45,642 nucleotides of DNA from Shinella sumterensis (GCF_004514425.2 NZ_MYFN02000021.1:1-45642), one strand, 5' to 3'; counted from the stretch's first letter, positions 27,907-35,351 are shown. The notes: a model not told the origin generated them from the letters alone. Translations and numbers: made by a program.

Positions 27907-27934
27907 AAAAAAGGCCATGCGTCGCCGCATGGCC
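27907..27934 (-). terminator. Intrinsic terminator of lipoprotein gene
   Basis: On the minus strand GGCCATGCG and CGCATGGCC form a 9-bp perfect stem with a 4-nt loop, directly followed by six T residues (27907-27912 on the plus strand are A). It lies 29 bp after the lipoprotein stop codon and just before the methyltransferase start. Confidence 0.9.
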
Positions 27935-27963
27935 CTTGTCAGATCTGCGGGGTCAGCCGCCCG

Positions 27964-28299
27964 TCACGCCTTCGCGGCGTCGAGCACGGTCTCGCAATGG
28001 CTCGGGCCGCCCTTCGGGTCGACGCGGTCGCCGATCGCGCGGATATTGGTGATGCGGTAGGCATCGTTCACGGTCAGCTCGACGGAGCAGGAACGGCCCT
28101 TCGAGAAACCGCCGCGCCACTTGTAGAGCGTCGTGCCGCCCGCGCTCGTGTCGGAAATCGGCGGGCCGTAGGCGGCAAAGAAGCTGCCGGCGGTCTTGCC
28201 GTTCCAGCGCGCCTGCAGCGGGTTCGTGGGAACGCTCACGGTGGTGCATGCGGTAAGGGCAAGCGCCAGGCCTGCCAGGATTGCGATGCGGGAGTTCAT
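27964..28299 (-). CDS. Small outer-membrane-type lipoprotein
   Basis: A 111-residue protein with a lipoprotein signal peptide: MNSRIAILAGLALALTACT, lipobox LTAC with the acylated cysteine near residue 18. The mature part is about 94 residues with two further cysteines (RSCSVEL and SHCETV) that could form a disulfide. Segments ARWNGKTAGSFFAAYGPPI and LYKWRGG are common in rhizobial lipoproteins of unknown function. The start is put at 28299 because AAGGA lies about ten bases upstream; an ATG three codons earlier lies too close to it. A clear terminator follows the gene. No function assigned. Confidence 0.8.
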   Translation of the reverse strand: MNSRIAILAGLALALTACTTVSVPTNPLQARWNGKTAGSFFAAYGPPISDTSAGGTTLYKWRGGFSKGRSCSVELTVNDAYRITNIRAIGDRVDPKGGPSHCETVLDAAKA

Positions 28300-28308
28300 A
28301 TGTGCCAT

Positions 28309-28595
28309 TTCCTTGGACTTCGTTCAGCCGTTCCCGGTGACTCGGGACGGGCCCCTGATTTCGCCATAGCGCAGTGCTCGCAAAAGGGGAATCATCTCCA
28401 CGCCAAGTTTGTGGTCATCCCCGGACATGGGGCGGGAAACGTGCGGATTTGCAACAGTGGGCTGCAACCGCCAATCTGGCGCCAAGCGGCGTCATGGCCC
28501 GAACCGACGTCTCAGAAATCGATGAAGTCCGGGGCAATCACTTTCAGCATGGGGCCAGTCCATTTACGATGAGGGAATTGAGTGCGGTGCGACCG
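28309..28595. other. Intergenic stretch, nothing recognised
   Basis: About 290 bp upstream of the lipoprotein gene and downstream of the small membrane protein gene. It will hold the lipoprotein promoter. I see no RNA gene, repeat or coding sequence. Confidence 0.4.
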
Positions 28596-28754
28596 TTACC
28601 GCCGGGCAAAAAGATGGCTCACGACCACCAGCCCGATGACCGCCAGCAGCGCCAGGCTCGACGGGAAGAGACCGATCACGAAGGCGAGCAGGGCAAACCC
28701 GATACCGGCAGCCGAAACGCAAAGCAGCGCGGTCGCTATCGTCTGACGCGTCAT
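28596..28754 (-). CDS. Tiny two-helix membrane protein
   Basis: A 52-residue peptide, MTRQTIATALLCVSAAGIG followed by a second hydrophobic segment LALLAVIGLVVVSHLFARR. Two membrane helices fill almost the whole protein, and there is a basic C-terminus. The GTG/ATG starts upstream (to 28859) add an arginine-rich tail, but GGGAG lies about six bases before ATG 28754, so the short form is preferred. It is the last gene before the tRNA fragment and probably belongs to the chromosome side of the boundary. No family recognised. Confidence 0.55.
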   Translation of the reverse strand: MTRQTIATALLCVSAAGIGFALLAFVIGLFPSSLALLAVIGLVVVSHLFARR

Positions 28755-28883
28755 CCAAGCTCCCGATTCGGGCGTTTGCGGAACGATAACAACACGCACG
28801 AACACCGGCAACCGCCGCAGCCATCGTCGAAATTCTGAAAGGGTTCGGGAAACATTCAACCGCGCGATCTTCCGGCGGTTTCA

Positions 28884-28928
28884 GCTGGTCGGAGTGGAGT
28901 GATTCGAACACTCGACCCCCACGTCCCG
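28884..28928 (-). other. 3' half of tRNA-Pro(CGG): probable att site
   Basis: Read on the minus strand, this 45-nt stretch is exactly the 3' part of a proline tRNA: anticodon loop TTCGGGA (anticodon CGG), 3' anticodon stem CGTGG, variable GGGTC, T-arm GAGTG-TTCGAAT-CACTC (perfect stem), acceptor CACTCCG, discriminator A and CCA. The sequence 5' of the anticodon loop does not pair with CGTGG, so the 5' half is missing. Integrases use the tRNA 3' end as core, leaving such a fragment at the far end of the element. Orientation puts the chromosome to the left and the element to the right. The intact gene should lie beyond the right edge. Confidence 0.85.
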
Positions 28929-29099
28929 AACAACGAGAATGAGCCCCGAAGGCCTGAAAATCCGGCATTTCTTGCGATCGTTCGTGGCGCGAAAACGCGC
29001 CTGAAAACGTCCATTCGTTGCCAATCATTGCCGTAGATACGAACCGGCGACCCCTACGTTAAAAATGCAACAACCGCCCCACCAGCGGAAGGAGGACCC

Positions 29100-29348
29100 A
29101 TGACCGAAATTCAGACCGCCGCCCTGATCATCCACACCATCGACGGCCCTGGGGGGGGCACGACGCCGCGCAGTATGCTCGATACCGCGGCTAGAATCCT
29201 CACCGAGTCCGTTGATCTTGACTTGGACGTCAACGACATGACGGCTGATCAGCAGCGCAATACCGCCGATGCGCTCAAAGCGATCGCTGGAATGTTAAGC
29301 GCCTATGCCCGCGACTTCGGCGAGGCAGCGAAGCACAGCGCGTATTGA
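29100..29348 (+). CDS. Hypothetical phage-region protein (first gene of replication operon)
   Basis: An 82-residue protein with no family that I recognise. It is acidic in the middle (ESVDLDLDVNDMTADQ) and otherwise alpha-helical by composition. The start is supported by a very strong GGAAGGAGGA seven bases upstream. A run of eight G residues in codons 18-20 (29151-29158) could be a slippage site. It is the first gene after the tRNA fragment and precedes a winged-helix gene and the replication initiator; a role in replication control is only contextual. Confidence 0.65.
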   Translation: MTEIQTAALIIHTIDGPGGGTTPRSMLDTAARILTESVDLDLDVNDMTADQQRNTADALKAIAGMLSAYARDFGEAAKHSAY

Positions 29349-29428
29349 GCAGTACCGACATAACCACCCTGCCGGCCTCGAGCCGGCGGGCGCGCGCTTG
29401 TGCGCAAAATCTCTCCAGGAGGATCGAG

Positions 29429-29779
29429 ATGAACTATAGTTCGCTAGACGAAGTGCCAGAATCGCGGATCCAAGCCGCGCTGGATTTCATGGGCGCAGTC
29501 GTACGACTGACTCCCACCAGAACCGCCACATGTATCGCGCAATTAATCGCCGACGAATGCCTGTTGAAGGGGGAGTCTGCGCTCACGCATAAGGAGTTCG
29601 AGCGCAGAACCGGCACCTGCCGCCGCACCGTTCAGTTTGCAATACGGAGGCTTCTGGATCGGCGCGTGATCCAGCGTGTTCGCCGGACGGACGAGGGAAA
29701 TTCAATCTACGTATGCCTATGGGAGCGCGGCGCTGAGTTGCGCGCTCTAAGGGAGGAGCGCTCGCATGGCAGCCGCTGA
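29429..29779 (+). CDS. Winged-helix DNA-binding protein of the phage replication module
   Basis: A 116-residue protein with a helix-turn-helix segment around LTHKEFERRTGTCRRTVQFAIRRLLDRRVIQRVRR (about residues 53-87), the usual winged-helix form with a basic wing. AGGAGG lies eight bases before ATG 29429; the longer frame from 29345 would overlap the preceding stop and ribosome-binding site. Its end overlaps the start of the next gene by 14 bp, so the two are coupled. Small HTH proteins preceding an initiator often act as replication or copy-number regulators. The exact function is not shown by sequence. Confidence 0.75.
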   Translation: MNYSSLDEVPESRIQAALDFMGAVVRLTPTRTATCIAQLIADECLLKGESALTHKEFERRTGTCRRTVQFAIRRLLDRRVIQRVRRTDEGNSIYVCLWERGAELRALREERSHGSR

Positions 29780-30944
29780 TCGCCACGACGGCCCCGTGGC
29801 GCAGCTAAATCTCCTGCGCTCTATTATCCTGACGGACTGGTCGACGAGCCTCGACCACAAGGTCTCTGCAATCATCATCGACAGATATTACCCGAAGTAC
29901 GGCGGTGCTCGCGCTAGTCTCCGCTTTCTAGAAGAGGGCACTGGGTCCACCCGTCCCAACATCATCGCGTCTGTTCGGCGGTTAGTGGCTCATGGTGCGT
30001 TCAGTGTTAAAGTCGAAGGCAGGGGCACCCGTCCCACCGAATACTCACTCAATTTCGGCTTTGCTTCTAGCGGTATCGCGGACGATACCTCTGCTAGCGG
30101 TACTGCTGGCAATACCTCATGCGGTATCGCGGACGATACCTCTAGTCCTGATAGTGGTATCGCGGACGATACCGAAACCTACCTACCTGTACCGGCATAC
30201 AATGCCGGTTTACAGGAAGGTAGGAATTTCGAAGCCGCGCCGTTGGCGCCGCCCGCGGATGGCCTGTCGGCCACCGCAGCGGAAACGGCTTCGGGAGACG
30301 GGTTCGCAGAGTTCTGGGCTGCATGGCCGCGGAAGCATGGCCTGAAGAAGGCCCGTGCCGAGTGGGCACACATCCAGAGCGACGTGGACATCGTTATAGA
30401 CGCCGCAAAGGACCGGGCCGCTCACTACTTAAAACACGGCACGGACAAAAAATGGATACCCGAACCAGCGAACTGGCTTAAGGGCGAGCGGTGGAATGAA
30501 GACCTGCCGCTGATCCACATTGACGCGAAGGGGGCTGCCATAGCCAAGGCTAAAGCGAATGCCACGCCCAAGCCGGCAGCCACCAGCGAGCCGCCCGAAC
30601 CGGCGAACGATGACGCTCCCCTCTGGATGCGCGGCTCCCCTGAGTCGTGGCCCATTGGCCGACATGAAGGTGTTTTCATCGACGGCGAGGTGGACCAATC
30701 GGGCGGTGACACTTCAGTCTTCCTCACCTTCAAGACGACAGAGGGCGAGACCATGCATCACTACTTCTATACCGAGGCGTGCATCAAATCCTACCAGGAA
30801 GAAGGGCGGGCCATCATCAGAAACATCATGAATGCCCTAAACATGAGCAATTGCGAAGACACCGATGAACTTCTCTACAAACCTCTAGCCGTGGTGGCGG
30901 ATGGCAAGGCGTTGACGTACCGCCGTATCAGCGAGGCCGCATAA
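29766..30944 (+). CDS. Phage replication initiator, lambda O-like layout
   Basis: A 392-residue protein in three parts. Residues 10-95 form a winged-helix domain (LDHKVSAIIIDRYYPKYGG, RPNIIASVRRLVAHGAFSVKVEGRG). Residues 100-155 are a low-complexity linker whose codons spell four DNA iterons, translated as repeats of SGIADDTS. Residues 178-240 are the typical initiator C-terminus: GFAEFWAAWPRKHGLKKARAEW and WIPEPANWLKGERWNEDL. A further ~120 residues (WPIGRHEGVFIDGEVDQSGG, YRRISEAA) are an addition I do not recognise. Iterons inside the initiator gene are the arrangement of lambda O and ori. A helicase or helicase loader should be recruited, but no loader gene is visible. Confidence 0.8.
   Translation: MAAADRHDGPVAQLNLLRSIILTDWSTSLDHKVSAIIIDRYYPKYGGARASLRFLEEGTGSTRPNIIASVRRLVAHGAFSVKVEGRGTRPTEYSLNFGFASSGIADDTSASGTAGNTSCGIADDTSSPDSGIADDTETYLPVPAYNAGLQEGRNFEAAPLAPPADGLSATAAETASGDGFAEFWAAWPRKHGLKKARAEWAHIQSDVDIVIDAAKDRAAHYLKHGTDKKWIPEPANWLKGERWNEDLPLIHIDAKGAAIAKAKANATPKPAATSEPPEPANDDAPLWMRGSPESWPIGRHEGVFIDGEVDQSGGDTSVFLTFKTTEGETMHHYFYTEACIKSYQEEGRAIIRNIMNALNMSNCEDTDELLYKPLAVVADGKALTYRRISEAA
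30072..30173. repeat. Four palindromic 18-bp iterons (putative phage origin)
   Basis: GGTATCGCGGACGATACC occurs exactly at 30072-30089, 30123-30140 and 30156-30173, and as the degenerate GGTACTGCTGGCAATACC at 30099-30116. Each is a 7-bp inverted repeat (GGTATCG / CGATACC) with a 4-bp centre. Start-to-start distances are 27, 24 and 33 bp, all multiples of three, keeping the host gene open. The number, length and palindromic form match lambda-type origin iterons. Confidence 0.85.
30178..30224. repeat. Long imperfect inverted repeat next to iterons
   Basis: The left arm 30178-30198 and right arm 30202-30224 pair around a 3-nt loop. The inner 8 bp (ACCGGCAT / ATGCCGGT) are perfect; a 2-nt bulge and one mismatch interrupt the outer 13 bp (CCTACCT-A-CCTGT). 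It starts 4 bp after the last iteron, within the initiator gene. It could extrude as a cruciform or act as a primase/helicase assembly site. Confidence 0.8.
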
Positions 30945-31213
30945 TGGATTACGAAGATATGCGGACCGCAATGTTCGACGCACTGGAAGGGCATGCCAAG
31001 CAACAGGAGGAGCGCGCTCCGACCGTTGCTGCGGGTATGATTCGAATTGATCCGTTCGATGCCGAAAACATCGACGGCGAACCGTGTCGCGCTATCGGAG
31101 TAGTGACAAATCCAGGCTCCGACTACATCGAGTTTGTTGTCCTGAAGACGGTCGACGGTGGGGAAATGTTCCCGACGACCGAGGGGAGCCTGTGGCGCCG
31201 CAAGGCGGCGTGA
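30944..31213 (+). CDS. Hypothetical phage-region protein
   Basis: An 89-residue acidic protein starting on the last base of the initiator stop (TAATG), so translation is coupled. Residues 25-60 (AAGMIRIDPFDAENIDGEPCRAIGVV) and 60-85 (DYIEFVVLKTVDGGEMFPTT) look like a small beta-rich domain. No family recognised. It ends the replication operon; 43 bp later a gene converges from the other strand. Confidence 0.6.
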   Translation: MDYEDMRTAMFDALEGHAKQQEERAPTVAAGMIRIDPFDAENIDGEPCRAIGVVTNPGSDYIEFVVLKTVDGGEMFPTTEGSLWRRKAA

Positions 31214-31256
31214 CTGTCACCCCGCGCAACACAGCCGACCGGGGTGAGGGCACGTC

Positions 31257-32036
31257 TCACCGCGATTCTTTCTCTCTATCACGACGTTCAATAGCCTCAA
31301 TTTTTTCAGGAGGTAGGGTTGCGTAGACCTCATCAACAAGCTTGGGCTCGGAGATCATCTTCTCAACAATGAGATTGAAAAGCTTGAAAAGGTTCTCCGC
31401 CGTGTCTGGGTCGTCTTTGAGGTCTATTGTTCCAGGATGAACGGCCTCGTTGCCAACCACCCTAAGAACGTCGAGTGCACGCTGAATTCGCGGATCGAGA
31501 CCTTTGCTAACCAAGGCCGCAATATCGTCGTTGATATTGCGGCCGGGCTCACCCAGGTGGGCACAGAGCTTCTGGATTGCGAGCCGCAAAAGTGCTGCAG
31601 CGCCTCGTGGCGATTTTTGTGCGATCAATCTGGCCTCATCATAATCGCGAGCAATATCTGGCGGTGTATCCTTGTTCGAGGCCGGGGTACTTATAGGTTC
31701 AGGATAGGACATGACTCCGCCCACCCATACCGCGACTTCCTGGCAGTTGAAGCATTTAGATAGCCAGAGATTTTCTACGCGCATGTCAGCGTGGTAAGAC
31801 GATGCATGAATCAACGGACGCCGGCTCAGCATTCTCTCTAATCTAGAAACTGTTTTCACATCCGGCTGCTTACTCGATTTTTGGTAATCCTCTATGTCAC
31901 TTGGTTCCACCAGTGTTGGTACGCGACCGTTGCTTAAAAGATCAGCTTGTACGATGTACCAATGCTGGTGCGCTAGCACGCCACAGTGAGGGCAGTTGAA
32001 CGCGGTCTCAGTGATAGAGGGTGTAACGGTTCTCAA
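31257..32036 (-). CDS. DUF4145 domain protein with zinc-ribbon-like N-terminus
   Basis: A 259-residue protein. Two CxxC pairs (NCPHCGVLAHQHW at about residues 14-26 and KCFNCQEVAVW at about 94-104) form a likely zinc site. The DUF4145 helical domain follows: DYDEARLIAQKSPRGAAALLRLAIQKLCAHLGE and ALDVLRVVGNEAVHPGTIDLKDDP. DUF4145 is a HEPN-like helical domain common in mobile elements and restriction-modification or defence neighbourhoods. It is divergent from the DUF4062 gene at 32302. Its composition is A+T-richer than the phage genes beside it, which fits an inserted cargo. No demonstrated function. Confidence 0.8.
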   Translation of the reverse strand: MRTVTPSITETAFNCPHCGVLAHQHWYIVQADLLSNGRVPTLVEPSDIEDYQKSSKQPDVKTVSRLERMLSRRPLIHASSYHADMRVENLWLSKCFNCQEVAVWVGGVMSYPEPISTPASNKDTPPDIARDYDEARLIAQKSPRGAAALLRLAIQKLCAHLGEPGRNINDDIAALVSKGLDPRIQRALDVLRVVGNEAVHPGTIDLKDDPDTAENLFKLFNLIVEKMISEPKLVDEVYATLPPEKIEAIERRDREKESR

Positions 32037-32197
32037 GGTTTGGATGCTCCAGTGCTTCCAGCAAATACAATCTCACAAGGCTTTTCGGCACAATCATACA
32101 TAGTTTTATTGTCAAAGCTCTTTTTTCCGTCCAAGCCGCAGCGACGCCTCATCCTGACATCGGAAGATTTCGGGCCGCATAAGGCGACAGCTTAGAC

Positions 32198-32231
32198 TTC
32201 CACCCCACAATAACCCCCTGCAGGGGTGGAA
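32198..32231. promoter_or_regulatory. 9-bp inverted repeat between the DUF4145 and DUF4062 genes
   Basis: TTCCACCCC (32198-32206) and GGGGTGGAA (32223-32231) are perfectly complementary with a 16-nt spacer. The repeat lies in the 265-bp divergent promoter region, about 70 bp before the DUF4062 start. There is no T-run, so it is more likely an operator than a terminator. Confidence 0.5.
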
Positions 32232-32301
32232 TTCCACTCCCTGACTTGAATCATCTGTGCTCGTGAGTTTACATCGCATTTCACGCAATGCAGGGTTGGA
32301 C

Positions 32302-33300
32302 ATGGCCGAAAAGAAGTATCAGGTTTTCGTCTCGTCGACGTTCCGGGATCTCGTTGAGGAGCGGCAAGATACAATCAGGAACATTCTCGACCTAAACCAT
32401 ATCCCCGCGGGAATGGAGCTGTTTCCGGCAGCTGACGTCGAGCAACTTACGTACATCAAGAAAGTTATCGATGAATGTGACTATTACTTGCTTATCGTGG
32501 GTGGAAGATATGGCTCACTCGATGCCGAGGGCATCAGCTTTACGGAAAGAGAATACGACTACGCAGTCGAAACGGGCAAGTTTGTCATCGCGTTTGTGCA
32601 TGGCGAACCTGGTGCGATTTCGGTCCAGAATAGTGATGTGAAGCCCAAGCTCGCCGCTTCCTTGAACGCCTTCAGGGATAAGGTGATGGGCGGACGGCTA
32701 GTTCGTCAGTGGACCAACCGACAGGATTTGCAGCTCGCCGTACTCAAATCCCTCATGCATTCGTTCACCGCATATCCGCAAACTGGCTGGATCCGTGGTA
32801 ATGCCGCAGCCAATCAAGAAACTCTGGAGCAGGCGAATGCCGCTCTCCAAGAGAACGTCGGTCTCCGAGCTGAGCTGGCAAGAATGAAAGCAGAACCGGC
32901 AGAAAGGTTTCCTGACATAGCGGACTTAGATGATGAGGTGGTGATCAGATATTCTTACAAATATAGGATCTCTTCAGGAATTCGGTATCCTGATACTGAT
33001 GCCAAGTTTACTTGGAGAGAATTGTTTTTGGGTCTCGCCAGTAATCTCTCGACGCCGCGCACTGAAGCAATCATACTTAACGCTTTGACGATGGCGGCAG
33101 AACAAAAAGGGGAGCGTACCCCGTATCGAATGAATTCAACAGATAGGTCGACTATCAAGGTCCAATTCATTGCGCTGGGCTTAATCTCCACGCGAGTCTC
33201 AAAGACCACAGACGGCAAGATGGCAGAATTTCTCACGCTGACGGAACGAGGTCAGCAGGTTTACATATCCAACAAAGTAGTCCGAAAAGATAAAGCCTAG
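32302..33300 (+). CDS. DUF4062 protein with C-terminal winged-helix-like domain
   Basis: A 332-residue protein. The first ~150 residues are a DUF4062 domain: KKYQVFVSSTFRDLVEERQ, IPAGMELFPA, IDECDYYLLIVGGRYGSL, SFTEREYDYAVETGK. DUF4062 resembles TIR/nucleoside-deoxyribosyltransferase-like folds and often occurs at the N-terminus of defence or STAND proteins. A coiled coil follows (LEQANAALQENVGLRAELARM), then a C-terminal segment (KVQFIALGLISTRVS, FLTLTERGQQVYIS) like a winged helix. ATG 32302 fits the domain start. The absence of an ATPase module makes it an unusually small member. Function is inferred only as possible defence or signalling cargo. Confidence 0.85.
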   Translation: MAEKKYQVFVSSTFRDLVEERQDTIRNILDLNHIPAGMELFPAADVEQLTYIKKVIDECDYYLLIVGGRYGSLDAEGISFTEREYDYAVETGKFVIAFVHGEPGAISVQNSDVKPKLAASLNAFRDKVMGGRLVRQWTNRQDLQLAVLKSLMHSFTAYPQTGWIRGNAAANQETLEQANAALQENVGLRAELARMKAEPAERFPDIADLDDEVVIRYSYKYRISSGIRYPDTDAKFTWRELFLGLASNLSTPRTEAIILNALTMAAEQKGERTPYRMNSTDRSTIKVQFIALGLISTRVSKTTDGKMAEFLTLTERGQQVYISNKVVRKDKA

Positions 33301-33398
33301 CTCCGGTCTTTGAGCTGCGGGATGGCGGCTGGACCTCCTCGCCTGCCCCCGCATCACCCACCTACCTTATGCTTGACTTCGCCAGCCTCCGACCATGT

Positions 33399-33587
33399 CT
33401 AAAGCTTGTCGCGCTCACTCCCTCGGCGCGCAGCAATGTCAGGGGTAACTTCTGCGATTGCTGGATCCGTTTGAGCGACATCCGCTTCCGAATGAAGCCA
33501 GACCTCGGTGCCATCCCCCCGCGGTGAGCCGGTCGTCTGTGAAAGTTCGTAGGTGTGTCGTCGAATGCGTTCCTCTTGATACGTCAT
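33399..33587 (-). CDS. DUF2934 family small protein
   Basis: A 62-residue protein with the DUF2934 signature: EERIRRHTYELSQTTGSPRGDGTEVWLHSEADV, close to the family pattern of IrerAYelWe-x-GrpeGrdleHWlqAE. The family is frequent in rhizobia and of unknown function. GGAG lies eight bases before the ATG at 33587. It is transcribed opposite to its neighbours. Confidence 0.75.
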   Translation of the reverse strand: MTYQEERIRRHTYELSQTTGSPRGDGTEVWLHSEADVAQTDPAIAEVTPDIAARRGSERDKL

Positions 33588-33800
33588 GGGATCATCTCCG
33601 CCAACCAGAAACACCGCAGTCCCGCTCCGGTTTCCTTACGGGAAACGGGCGCGGCCCTTATCACAGGTAACGCCGAAACACAATAGCCATCTTGACAAAT
33701 TTGTAAATATGTACTACCGTCAACAATAGCAACCGGCCAGCCCAGGCTGAGCCTTCGCGGAAGACCAGAACGGCGCCGCTCATCTGACATCGGGGAATAC
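33588..33800. other. Divergent intergenic region with a candidate regulated promoter
   Basis: 213 bp between the DUF2934 gene and the plus-strand gene starting at 33801. It contains the promoter/operator described at 33692-33720. Nothing else was recognised. Confidence 0.4.
33692..33720 (+). promoter_or_regulatory. Promoter with palindromic operator ACAAATTTGT
   Basis: TTGACA (33692-33697) is a perfect -35, with a 17-bp gap to TACCGT (33715-33720). The 10-bp palindrome ACAAATTTGT (33695-33704) overlaps the -35. It lies about 80 bp before the gene at 33801. A phage repressor site is plausible, but no repressor gene is in view. Confidence 0.5.
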
Positions 33801-35120
33801 ATGATATTCGACCGCAAGGACGCGATGCCGAAAGGCCATCGTCTGTACACTTCTGCCGCAACCATCAGCGAATGGGGGAGACACGGTCCCCGCTCATCCA
33901 TAAACGAAAGTTACGACTCCCGTGGTTGGCTCGTTCCGCCCACGCCCGCTCGAATCGAGTGGAAGGACTACGCCCCGCAGCGTATTCGTCCGTTCCGCTC
34001 GCCGCCCCGCACGGGTTCGAAGGAATGGATTGGTTCTCGCGTCACGGCACGCCTACCTGGCGTGACCGTCCGACTTCTCAATGATGGGCCTTCTTGTGCC
34101 TGGCTGGCTGAACGCAATGCGGCTGGGACAGCCGACAAGCACGGCCAGCACGCGACCCGCATTGAGCGTTGGATGGTTGAAAACAAGTCGCCGCTCATCG
34201 TCCCTCTTCGGCTGGTGAAGGAACTCATGCGCCCGCCAGTGACGGTCGTGAATGACAATCGGCCTGCCGGTGGCGAAAAAGCAGACGTCGGCATGGGCGC
34301 GGAACGTGTTCATAATCAGGGCGCCTTCATGCCGTCGATACCAGAATTCCTAAACGCTCTCGGCGCGGCATATCGCCCACACGTAGTGATCAAGAAGTGC
34401 CGCTTCGGACATTTTCAGAACGTTGTACTCCGGCACGATGGCAGCGGCTTCACGTTCATCGAAGGTAATGTGCTACTCGGCTCGACAAACTGGCGTGGCA
34501 AGCTGACCGGCCTCATTTTTCGCGATGGGGAACTCATCGCTTACGGTGACCACAAGGGAAAGAAGCGCCGCCCCGCCTATACCGCAGACCCTCTTGGGCT
34601 CGTCTACGACGAGAAGTCGGAAACCGCAAAACACGTTGCAGCACAGCCGGCAGAGGACAAGTCTTACACGCGGTTGCAGTCGGCCAGCACCTATGTCTCG
34701 GCGCAGTCCCCCAACGCTCCCCGGTCTCTCGCGCCGTCACCAAGGACAGTACGCGCCGCAGCGAATGACAACGTCCTCGCAACGGCCATTGCCAACACGA
34801 AGTGCATGCCGCCCGTCAAGCGACTGCCAGATGGCGTGGCCGCGGACTACGGCCGATTGGCCGGAATTTCCGACGCGAAGGGCGTTGGCGGTTCGTCTAT
34901 CGCCATGCATGAGGCGCTGACAGAAATGGAACGCACCGAGAACATGGCTGCCGCCGGCATCGACGACCTGGACATGGAGGTGATTGACGCCATTCTCGAC
35001 GACGCCAGTTTCCGGTCCATCGGCATGCGTTTCGAGCATCCGGAGTCATCCGCATCGCATGAGGGTAGGAAGATGGTGGAGCGGACGCTGAAAAAAATTT
35101 CAGAAAAAATCGCCGCATAA
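33801..35120 (+). CDS. Hypothetical phage-region protein, 439 residues
   Basis: I do not recognise this protein. Residues 1-170 are basic and rich in proline and arginine. Residues 176-270 look like a folded domain (MPSIPEFLNALGAAYRPHVVIKKCRFGHFQNVVLRHDGSGFTF..., GLIFRDGELIAYGDHKGKKRRPAY). Residues 290-345 are low-complexity. The C-terminus (DGVAADYGRLAGISDAKGVGG and the last 60 acidic-to-basic residues) is probably helical. A strong promoter candidate lies upstream, and a rho-independent terminator lies 61 bp after the stop. It is probably its own transcription unit. Confidence 0.65.
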   Translation: MIFDRKDAMPKGHRLYTSAATISEWGRHGPRSSINESYDSRGWLVPPTPARIEWKDYAPQRIRPFRSPPRTGSKEWIGSRVTARLPGVTVRLLNDGPSCAWLAERNAAGTADKHGQHATRIERWMVENKSPLIVPLRLVKELMRPPVTVVNDNRPAGGEKADVGMGAERVHNQGAFMPSIPEFLNALGAAYRPHVVIKKCRFGHFQNVVLRHDGSGFTFIEGNVLLGSTNWRGKLTGLIFRDGELIAYGDHKGKKRRPAYTADPLGLVYDEKSETAKHVAAQPAEDKSYTRLQSASTYVSAQSPNAPRSLAPSPRTVRAAANDNVLATAIANTKCMPPVKRLPDGVAADYGRLAGISDAKGVGGSSIAMHEALTEMERTENMAAAGIDDLDMEVIDAILDDASFRSIGMRFEHPESSASHEGRKMVERTLKKISEKIAA

Positions 35121-35180
35121 TACCAACTTGGCCGATTTCTGGACCCCTTAGATATAGGGCGTTCCCCGACGTCTCCCTTG

Positions 35181-35206
35181 GCCCCGCCCTTTGCGCGGGG
35201 CTTTTT
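35181..35206 (+). terminator. Intrinsic terminator
   Basis: GCCCCGC (35181-35187) and GCGGGGC (35195-35201) form a 7-bp G+C stem with a 7-nt loop, immediately followed by TTTTT. It ends the transcript of the gene at 33801-35120. Confidence 0.88.
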
Positions 35207-35320
35207 CTATTCCAGCATCGCGCCGTCTCCTTGCGGACGCGGTCTCCCGGCTGGCGCGCTTCGGCTGCGACACCGGGCCAGTTTCCGAAAACCGCGGTTC
35301 GTCAGACAGGCCGCGCACCT

Positions 35321-35351
35321 GGCCGCTCCTTTGCAGGAGCGGTCCTTTTTT
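35321..35351 (+). terminator. Second intrinsic terminator
   Basis: CCGCTCCT (35323-35330) and AGGAGCGG (35335-35342) make an 8-bp stem with a 4-nt loop, then TCC and six T residues. Two terminators within 170 bp isolate the next operon at 35392 from the upstream gene. Confidence 0.85.

Noticed and set aside
26295-28052. Plus-strand frame of 585 codons
   Set aside because: Overlaps the SDR in a different frame and the methyltransferase antisense; composition is not protein-like.
28884-29040. Complete tRNA gene
   Set aside because: Only the 3' half is present; the sequence before the anticodon loop does not form the anticodon, D or acceptor stems.
30060-30225. Repeat cluster considered as a CRISPR array
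   Set aside because: Repeats are only 18 bp, spacers 6-15 bp and in a reading frame; palindromic iterons explain it better.
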